DNA of 64,000 nucleotides, taken from NCBI RefSeq assembly GCF_002158905.1, contig NZ_CP021431.1:2356001-2420000 (forward strand), in the 5' to 3' direction. The position numbers and the translations under genes were made by a program. Shown here one piece after another: positions 36,906 to 43,234 of the stretch. This DNA is from Yoonia vestfoldensis (GTDB lineage Bacteria; Pseudomonadota; Alphaproteobacteria; Rhodobacterales; Rhodobacteraceae). Each line of letters starts with the position of its first letter. Positions within the stretch are counted from its first letter, which is position 1. A model generated the notes under the pieces. It made no database searches. It saw only the letters and a program-made list of their open reading frames with translations, and was not told the origin of the DNA.

Positions 36906-37589
36906 TTATACCACCTTGAACTTGTGCTGCTTTGGCGGATTAGGTCGTATAGAATTACACAGATACATGACGTAGGGCACAATATCGCGCCAGTCCCCAT
37001 CTGCATTGTCAATCTTTTCCAACAACTCCGCATCACTTGGCATGGGCAAATTATTTTGACGAATGATTTGTTTGACCCGTGGCAAGTAGTTTGAGGTTTG
37101 AGTTGCGTTGAAGTTTATCATATGACAGCGGCTTTTGACGCCATCGTCCACTTTGTCCACGTAGTTTGTTGTGAGCACGCACACGATGTTTTTATTATTG
37201 AGAAAAGCTTTGAGTTTGCGCTGAGCTTCTGGCGTTAAATTGTCCACCTCGTCAAAGATGAAGTAGTGTAGATTGCTTTCATTGAAGGATACTAACTCCC
37301 GAATGCTTTCGCAGCGCTTGAGTATTTGAGTGATGTTTTCTGTGCTGTCACAGGACACAAATTCAACTGCTAGCTCGCCTTTGCCATTGCTGCGTTGCCG
37401 CTCAAAGTCCTCGCAAAAAATAGATGCATAGGTTGTCTTGCCGCTGCCAAATGTACCGTACAACATCACTGCGCTTTTGCCTGCTATTGGAAAAGGCAGT
37501 GTTTGGTTGATGAGGGCTTTGACCAGCGTTTCGCTGGTGCTGTCTGCAAAAATCATGTCGGCTGTTGTTTGTGGATTTGTAATAAGCAT
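36906..37589 (-). CDS. AAA+ ATPase resembling a clamp loader
   Basis: A 227-residue AAA+ protein: Walker A YGTFGSGKTTYA (45-55), Walker B HYFIFDEVDNLTPEAQRKL (108-126), sensor 1 VCVLTTNYVD (137-145) and an SRC arginine-finger motif (153-155). These occur in the order and spacing of the replication factor C/DnaX/phage gp44 small subunits. It lacks the usual C-terminal collar domain. AAGGGGAA precedes the ATG. It starts 11 bases after the preceding gene, suggesting an operon. Inference: a replication accessory of a plasmid or phage-like element. Confidence 0.85.
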   Translation of the reverse strand: MLITNPQTTADMIFADSTSETLVKALINQTLPFPIAGKSAVMLYGTFGSGKTTYASIFCEDFERQRSNGKGELAVEFVSCDSTENITQILKRCESIRELVSFNESNLHYFIFDEVDNLTPEAQRKLKAFLNNKNIVCVLTTNYVDKVDDGVKSRCHMINFNATQTSNYLPRVKQIIRQNNLPMPSDAELLEKIDNADGDWRDIVPYVMYLCNSIRPNPPKQHKFKVV

Positions 37590-37600
37590 GTGTGTTCCCC

Positions 37601-38416
37601 TTATGCTGCTGCTTTGATTTCTGTAGTGCTGTCGACCGCCATCGCACGCGCATTTTTGGCGGCGATAGCGTGCTCTTCCGACACCTTTTTAGCGACCGCT
37701 TTGGTTTGCTTGCTGTGGTTGGTGTAGACGTTGCTGAGTGCTGCACTGACAGCTGTTTTTGCTGCGCACACCTTGTCTGACGGCGATAATTCGAAGCACA
37801 CGTGCCGCACGTCCACCGTGCCTTTTGCAGTGACCACGCCCACCAGCAGAACAATGCTGCCTTTGAGTGTTGCAGCGTTGTGCTTGGTGCTGTCTACCAT
37901 CACCTCCGCAAGTGATTTGCCGTTCAGCGCGATGCTGCGTCCTGTGTCTGCGCGTTGTTTGGGCGTTTTGGTGTTTTTGGCAAGCGATGCGCGGATTTCT
38001 TCAACCCCGCCGTATTTGCTGATAAACACGGGTACATCCGCTGCTACCATCACCTCGCTGCTTTGTGCGGCCGCTGTGAGCACACGTGTGTAGCTGCTGA
38101 TGCGACGGCTGTCTGTGTCAGTGTCGCAGAACACAAGTTTGACGAGAAGCTGAATGAACGACGGATTTTTGTTGAGCGTTAGATTACGCTTTGAGCACTG
38201 CTGCAACAGCCAGTCACGCTTTGCTTCATCAGCGGCAGTGGCACCTTTGCTATCATCATAAAGTGCGTAGATTTCTGCCAGCAGTTCATACAGCGCGTCG
38301 TTGGCTGTTTTGAACTGTGTGTCTTGCCATGAGCGGCGGTCTTGAGTAATCGTGTTAACACGCTCTTTGAAAGATGCGACGATAGAAGTGGTGAGTTTAT
38401 GAGTTGCGTTTGTCAT
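37601..38416 (-). CDS. Unknown 271-residue protein upstream of the AAA+ gene
   Basis: An alpha-helical, Ala/Lys/Thr-rich protein starting MTNATHKLTTSIVASFKERV, with ACAGGATA upstream. No family recognised. It contains a predicted strand block (VMVAADVPVFISKYGG; GSIVLLVGVVTAKGTVDVRH). The coding region carries palindrome copy 3 (38351-38362) at codons for Arg-Val-Asn-Thr. Confidence 0.7.
   Translation of the reverse strand: MTNATHKLTTSIVASFKERVNTITQDRRSWQDTQFKTANDALYELLAEIYALYDDSKGATAADEAKRDWLLQQCSKRNLTLNKNPSFIQLLVKLVFCDTDTDSRRISSYTRVLTAAAQSSEVMVAADVPVFISKYGGVEEIRASLAKNTKTPKQRADTGRSIALNGKSLAEVMVDSTKHNAATLKGSIVLLVGVVTAKGTVDVRHVCFELSPSDKVCAAKTAVSAALSNVYTNHSKQTKAVAKKVSEEHAIAAKNARAMAVDSTTEIKAAA
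38351..38362. repeat. Palindrome copy 3, CGTGTTAACACG
   Basis: Lies near the 5' end of the 271-residue gene. Confidence 0.65.
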
Positions 38417-38530
38417 TTTATATCCTGTTATGTTGATTTGCGTTGCCATCATCAGCAACATATACAGAATACGCTAAGGTGGGCGTTAACGGGACCGGCC
38501 AGCTTTATAAACGTTGATGGATGTTAACAC

Positions 38531-39313
38531 ATGCTGCGATTTTTTCATTCGCCCTACCCAACTTTTGGGAGCTACAAAAACCCCACGCATTGGAAGATTG
38601 AAGCAAGCCCATATTTTTGGTGGTGGTATGCGCTCACACTGAACACAGACTATGCACAGCTGTGTGAGCAGATGGCAGAGAAGCAAACCACACACAGCGC
38701 AGACGCGCGAATGCTCAAAGTGTACGAGGATTTTGGCGACACACGCTATGATGGCTGTCGCTACCTCGCATTCACTCAATGGTGGCTAAATCGTGTTAAC
38801 ACGATTGAGCAGCGTGGCGTGTATCTGTTCGCTGAGCCCTTGAACACAGCAGCCGTAAGTGTTGTTGACGGTATAGAACAGGCGACATCAGCATTGAGCT
38901 GCAACGACACAGTGATGATTGCAGTCAACGTCACACGGCAGCGCAAACACATCGACAAGAGAATTGACCAAATTCTCAAGCAGCACATGGGCGAGTTGAA
39001 GCGCGGGCGACAGGTGCGTAACCCCAAGTTCAGTCAAGCGCGCTACCGCCTCAGCCATGCTGTACAGGCACATTCGTTGAAAAAGACCTTTGCCGTATAT
39101 GACATACGCAGCAGTGCTGCTGCTGAGGGGCGCAAAATCTCAAACTGGGACGTGGCAGAGTTGGCAAAGCTGGACTACCAACAGCGCGACAAACTTAGAG
39201 CAGCGCTGGACGGTGTTGATGAACGACGCGTGGTCAGCGCAATTGTTGCCCGCCATGTCAAAGACGCTAAAACGATGATTCAAAATACTGCTTTTGGTGT
39301 GTTTCCAAAATAG
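38531..39313 (+). CDS. Unknown 260-residue protein, Trp-rich N-terminus
   Basis: It starts MLRFFHSPYPTFGSYKNPTH, then an aromatic block (PYFWWWYAL); the rest is charged and helical with basic clusters (QRKHIDKRIDQILKQH, KRGRQVRNPKF). No family recognised. Palindrome copy 4 (38792-38803) lies within, again at Arg-Val-Asn-Thr codons. It is divergent from the 271-residue gene. Confidence 0.7.
   Translation: MLRFFHSPYPTFGSYKNPTHWKIEASPYFWWWYALTLNTDYAQLCEQMAEKQTTHSADARMLKVYEDFGDTRYDGCRYLAFTQWWLNRVNTIEQRGVYLFAEPLNTAAVSVVDGIEQATSALSCNDTVMIAVNVTRQRKHIDKRIDQILKQHMGELKRGRQVRNPKFSQARYRLSHAVQAHSLKKTFAVYDIRSSAAAEGRKISNWDVAELAKLDYQQRDKLRAALDGVDERRVVSAIVARHVKDAKTMIQNTAFGVFPK
38789..38806. repeat. Palindrome copy 4, AATCGTGTTAACACGATT
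   Basis: 18-bp perfect palindrome identical to the centre of copy 1, inside the 260-residue gene. Confidence 0.65.
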
Positions 39314-39336
39314 AGCAGCAGAGGGTGAGCGTAGCT

Positions 39337-39606
39337 ATGGACAAGAAAACCGAACAACGCATTCAGCGTTTTGAAAAGCGTATGGGTTGCTCTCTGGGCG
39401 AATGCGGGGCGCACATCACAATCACAGCGTCTAAAGACTACTTGGACAATGTTGAAAGCGACAAGCAGGTATACAGTTCACGCTGTGCAAAATGTGGCAG
39501 CACCTTTCAGCTCAAAAAGACGGAACTTGAATTTTTCGAACGACATTTTGGCAAGGCTGAGTTTCAAATTCTCTCCACTACATTCAACACTTTGTTTGAC
39601 GAATAG
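39337..39606 (+). CDS. Small protein with zinc-ribbon-like cysteines
   Basis: An 89-residue protein. A RCAKCGS motif (CxxC) and two Cys in GCSLGECGAH could form a zinc ribbon. The GAGGGTGAG ribosome site favours the ATG at 39337 over a GTG at 39325. Function unknown. Confidence 0.65.
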   Translation: MDKKTEQRIQRFEKRMGCSLGECGAHITITASKDYLDNVESDKQVYSSRCAKCGSTFQLKKTELEFFERHFGKAEFQILSTTFNTLFDE

Positions 39607-39723
39607 TGAGCCAGCTTTAACCTGCACAAGCCTGACGGCGAAGCTGAACTGCTGTTGTGTGCCTATTGCTGTTTATCAGCCATGCGCTAACCTCGTTGTG
39701 TTGCATAGAAGGGGTAAACCGTA

Positions 39724-40149
39724 ATGAACGAAGAAGAAAAGCGTCAAATATTCATCCGTCGGCTCAACAGCGCACCACACGCAGCGAAAGGCTTTTTTGA
39801 AACAGTTGCTGCTCATTTCGAGCGCCGCAATGACACAGCCGTAAAGTACACCCGTAAAGATGGCGGTGACATGAGGCTTTGGGCCTATTGGACAACACCA
39901 CGTGGAGCGGAGAAACGGCAGATATTTGCTACGTTGGCTTGGCAACCTACTGCGCAGACAGTGTTCACTCGCTGCCAGCTTGCACCTGACGAGCTTGAGT
40001 TACTTGGGCTAACAGGCGCAACGAAGCCCACATCCCCAACTGAACCACAACGCTCTGATAAACGTTTGGGTGAAGATTACTGGCGGCTGCACGTAGGTGC
40101 GTTTATCCGGATTTTGGAAACTGCGCGTATCAAACTGGTTGGGGTCTAA
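39724..40149 (+). CDS. Unknown 141-residue protein
   Basis: AAGGGG precedes the ATG. The sequence shows a mixed alpha-beta pattern with SAPHAAKGFFETVAAHFERR, RLWAYWTTPRG and a helical C-terminus. No family recognised. It is the last gene of the foreign-composition segment. Confidence 0.65.
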   Translation: MNEEEKRQIFIRRLNSAPHAAKGFFETVAAHFERRNDTAVKYTRKDGGDMRLWAYWTTPRGAEKRQIFATLAWQPTAQTVFTRCQLAPDELELLGLTGATKPTSPTEPQRSDKRLGEDYWRLHVGAFIRILETARIKLVGV

Positions 40150-40461
40150 TACCCACTGGCGTCAAACACGCGCTGTGCTGCGCGTACAGCCGTGCCACAG
40201 TCCCTGTAGGTGGTCAGTGTAGCGGACAACGCCAACAGCGCGCTGTGTGTGGGCTTTTAGCGGGTTTTTGTGATGGATAGTGCTGGACCAATGATCCGTT
40301 GCACAAACGGCGGACTGGCATAGCGATGCAGGTATCAAATGGTTTTGGTAGATGTTGGGCGTACTCCACACTAAATCGCTAGTTACCCACACCGCAACGC
40401 GATTGAGAACGGTGAGGTTTAATGCCCAACTCACCCTCCTCCGATGATCTAAAAAACACGT
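40150..40461. other. Junction between the foreign segment and module 4
   Basis: About 310 bases with no gene. Similarity to module 2 starts at TGATCTAAAAAACACG (40445-40460; also 12127-12142), just outside the 236-residue gene stop, and ends abruptly to the left. It is therefore a candidate module boundary. Confidence 0.5.
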
Positions 40462-41172
40462 TTACGCAGCAGCCTCAGGCGCATCGAAACCAAACAGCCA
40501 TGCTGTGCGTTCAATCTGTTCCTGCGTAGACCCAGCTCCGCGCAGCAAGAGACCGGTGCTGGATACAGCCATCGTGGTGCGCGTATCGGCCCCTGTGGCA
40601 ATATCTGCGAAGTTACCTGAACGGCTCAACACGGTTTTCGAACTCAGTGAGCTTTCGGCCAACGTGTCAACGAACCGCACAGTGCCGTAATCCGCATGAT
40701 TGACCAACGCATATTCTTTGTCGCTGTTATAAAGCTGCCTTGTCGCCGCACGTGCCGCATCTATCGGGTTGCCAGATGACATGATCTTTGACCAATCACG
40801 CAGGTCAGCGTTGCTGCCGATCACACCATAAAGAAGCTCGCTGGCGTTTGCTGCGGATGCACCGGTGGCATCCATGAATTCTTTCATGTTTGGTCGTGCG
40901 GCTGTTGCATCGCTTTGGCTATCAACCAACCAATCCGCCGCCTGAAACGCTGCAAAAGAAACCGCGTTTGGCTGAAAGGTAACGGGTGCGTTATCAATGT
41001 CAGCCGCGTTCACTGCGACTGGCACCACATTAGGCTGGTCAAGTTTCGACAAAGCGTCAGAAAACAGTGCATCAAACTCAGAGCGTTGCTGGCTATTTGG
41101 AACAGTTGGTGTCGACGCCTTGAAGGTCTCAAGGGTTGAAATCAAACGATCAACACTTGCTGCGATATCCAT
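40462..41172 (-). CDS. Conserved 236-residue module protein, module 4
   Basis: Third copy of the 12144 gene, belonging to the module with the intact surface-protein gene. The N-terminal third is again the variable part. Same ribosome site GGGGAAT. Role unknown. Confidence 0.8.
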   Translation of the reverse strand: MDIAASVDRLISTLETFKASTPTVPNSQQRSEFDALFSDALSKLDQPNVVPVAVNAADIDNAPVTFQPNAVSFAAFQAADWLVDSQSDATAARPNMKEFMDATGASAANASELLYGVIGSNADLRDWSKIMSSGNPIDAARAATRQLYNSDKEYALVNHADYGTVRFVDTLAESSLSSKTVLSRSGNFADIATGADTRTTMAVSSTGLLLRGAGSTQEQIERTAWLFGFDAPEAAA

Positions 41173-41348
41173 CCGAAATTCCCCACGATCAATTGCTTGT
41201 TACGCCTTGCTTTGCAGGAAACATGCCAATCATGGTGCAAGTTATCGGTTTGCAAGCAGCTATCTAAGGTAGATGGGCGTATTGAACTAATTACCACACA
41301 CAATGATAAGATCGTGCGTGACAGTGCGCAGATGCACAGATGCACAGA

Positions 41349-41630
41349 TCAGTATTCACTCCACTGCGAACATTTCGGCGCGGGTCGTTCGCCTGCGATA
41401 CTAGCACCATCAGCGGTACATGCCCGCACACGGCCACCATAGGCATGGATAAACCAAAGTTTGTCTTCTAACAGCGGCATGGTCAGCAGCGCATCGGCAC
41501 CGGTGTTCAACACAGTATTAGTATCTGGTGCAGGCTGGGTCTGGGCTATCGCCATGGGTGAATAGGACGACAGGAATGCTGCCGCCCCGATCATGCCGAC
41601 GGACAATATCACGGCAGTGATCGCATTCAT
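41349..41630 (-). CDS. Small exported two-cysteine protein, module 4
   Basis: A 93-residue copy: signal-like MNAITAVILSVGMIGAAAFL, then two cysteines. It has local changes (LLEDKLWFIH instead of LLADKGWFIH). Its start lies four bases after the DUF6447 stop. Confidence 0.78.
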   Translation of the reverse strand: MNAITAVILSVGMIGAAAFLSSYSPMAIAQTQPAPDTNTVLNTGADALLTMPLLEDKLWFIHAYGGRVRACTADGASIAGERPAPKCSQWSEY

Positions 41631-41634
41631 CGCG

Positions 41635-41832
41635 TCACGCTGTCCCGGTTTTTTCAAGCTCTGCCTTCAATGCGGCAGCATAGCCAGCGCGGGCTGTCTG
41701 ATAGACCGCAATTTCGTTTTTCAGCTTCTGCATCTGCACTTCGAGGAATTGCAGGCTGGCCAATTGGGCCTTGCCGTTCGTGCTGAGGTTTTCGGTGTCG
41801 TATTCGGTGCCGTCTACGGTGATTTTGGGCAT
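41635..41832 (-). CDS. DUF6447 family small protein B, module 4
   Basis: A 65-residue copy; MPKITVDGTEYDTENLSTNG, ending AALKAELEKTGTA. The longer reading upstream is not conserved. Confidence 0.84.
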   Translation of the reverse strand: MPKITVDGTEYDTENLSTNGKAQLASLQFLEVQMQKLKNEIAVYQTARAGYAAALKAELEKTGTA

Positions 41833-41866
41833 TTCAATCTTTCTATTGTCGCTGTCGGTAATCGGA

Positions 41867-42070
41867 TCAGGCTTTGGCCAATTCACGGCTGAACGCGGCG
41901 GTATAGGCCATGCGGGCCGTGTCGCAAACCGCCCATTCATTGTTCAACTGTTGGATTTGCGCATCGACGAACTGGATATTGGCGATATGGGCGCGCGCGG
42001 CCTCGGTCAGATCGGCAAGTGCGTATTGTTTTTCGTCGATGGTGATGGTGGCGGCTTTGGTCTTGGTCAT
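41867..42070 (-). CDS. DUF6447-like small protein A, module 4
   Basis: A 67-residue copy; MTKTKAATITIDEKQYALAD. GAGAGAATTTC precedes the ATG. Confidence 0.82.
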   Translation of the reverse strand: MTKTKAATITIDEKQYALADLTEAARAHIANIQFVDAQIQQLNNEWAVCDTARMAYTAAFSRELAKA

Positions 42071-42120
42071 GAAATTCTCTCAATTCTTTGGTTATTTGTG
42101 GTGGTCGCGCCTGCCGGAAT

Positions 42121-43002
42121 TTAATCGCTTTTCTCGGGTTTCACAAATGCCGACAGATCGAAATCGCCGGTATCGGCGGCGATATTGACGACATTGTCGT
42201 TTTCGACCGGTTCTAAATCTTGCTCTGGTGCGGAGGATTTATGCCGCTGCAATATCCCGTCAACATCGATCTGGTCACTCATTTCGGGCATCCGGTTTTT
42301 GACCTCTTCCAATTTGCGCGCAATCAGGCCCAGCGTCTGGATATTGCCCATGCTTAGCAATTGGCAGTAAGCAACGGGCAGACCACCGGCCTTTTGAACG
42401 CGGGCCAAGGCGTCGGCATCAAGGCTGTTCAAACGGGCCTCGTCGATGCGGAACAGGCCGTCGACGCGGCGTTCGCCATTGGGGCCTTGCACTTTCAACG
42501 GCCAGGGCTGGAACAGGTCTTCGGCGGCCAGTGCGGCGCACACACGCTTGGTGACGGCGCGGTTGTTGTGGATCTGCTGCAGAAAATTCAGCGCGTCCTT
42601 GACCGGTTGCGCGGCCTCGCCCGCGTCATCGAAAAACGGCTGGTCGAAACCGTCACCCGCGCCCACCAGCCCGCTGTCCATGTCGATGCACAGATGCAGA
42701 TCATCGCCGTCACCCTGCGCCAGTGCGAAAGGATAGCCGCGATAGGCGGCGGGGGTGTAGGGGCCGACCCATGTGCCGTTGACCACGAACAAGTTGCGGC
42801 CAGCTTCCAGCCCCTGAACGGCATGGGGAACAAAGGCGTCGCCCTGCTGCAGAAAGGCGATAGGCAAGCTCATGCAGGCCTTCGCCAGTTCCTGCACCAA
42901 AAGCGGAGCAACAGCGTCCGTCGCGGCAAAGGCATGGTTGTCATATCGCCGCCAGGCCTGCGCAGCAAAGCCGGATTTGGTGATCAGTTCATAGCGGGGC
43001 AT
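42121..43002 (-). CDS. SapC-family protein, module 4
   Basis: A 293-residue copy following the intact surface-protein gene. Its frame opens at MPRYELITKSG, which fixes the start of all copies. It contains the two-residue insertion of module 3. Differences include FLQQGDAF and LEAGRNLF. As the copy behind the headed gene it is the one most likely co-expressed with the surface protein. Confidence 0.88.
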   Translation of the reverse strand: MPRYELITKSGFAAQAWRRYDNHAFAATDAVAPLLVQELAKACMSLPIAFLQQGDAFVPHAVQGLEAGRNLFVVNGTWVGPYTPAAYRGYPFALAQGDGDDLHLCIDMDSGLVGAGDGFDQPFFDDAGEAAQPVKDALNFLQQIHNNRAVTKRVCAALAAEDLFQPWPLKVQGPNGERRVDGLFRIDEARLNSLDADALARVQKAGGLPVAYCQLLSMGNIQTLGLIARKLEEVKNRMPEMSDQIDVDGILQRHKSSAPEQDLEPVENDNVVNIAADTGDFDLSAFVKPEKSD

Positions 43003-43030
43003 GGATATTCCTGACGTGTATTTACCAAAG

Positions 43031-43178
43031 AAAAACCCCGCACTTACGCACGGGGTTTATCACTCACCATGAGAAGGACCAGAACTCAGAAGCACCGGCG
43101 CCAAATTGGTTTGGTAGCAAATGAATGCTCAGTGGCACCGACAGCTTCAACATCAAAAATGATGCTTGGTAAGAATGA
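43031..43178 (-). repeat. Conserved intergenic element (copy 4)
   Basis: Minus strand. Hairpin AAACCCCG (43033-43040)/CGGGGTTT (43051-43058). The conserved block is readable as DVEAVGATEHSFATK. It stands between the surface-protein terminator and SapC, as in module 1. Confidence 0.6.
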
Positions 43179-43192
43179 TTTTCAGGTAGGTA

Positions 43193-43212
43193 CCTGCCCC
43201 CGAAGGGGCAGG
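43193..43212 (-). terminator. Hairpin after the intact surface-protein gene
   Basis: Stem CCTGCCCC/GGGGCAGG with CGAA tetraloop, 22 bases after the stop. Confidence 0.75.
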
Positions 43213-43234
43213 ACCATTTCGAAAGAGCGAACTC

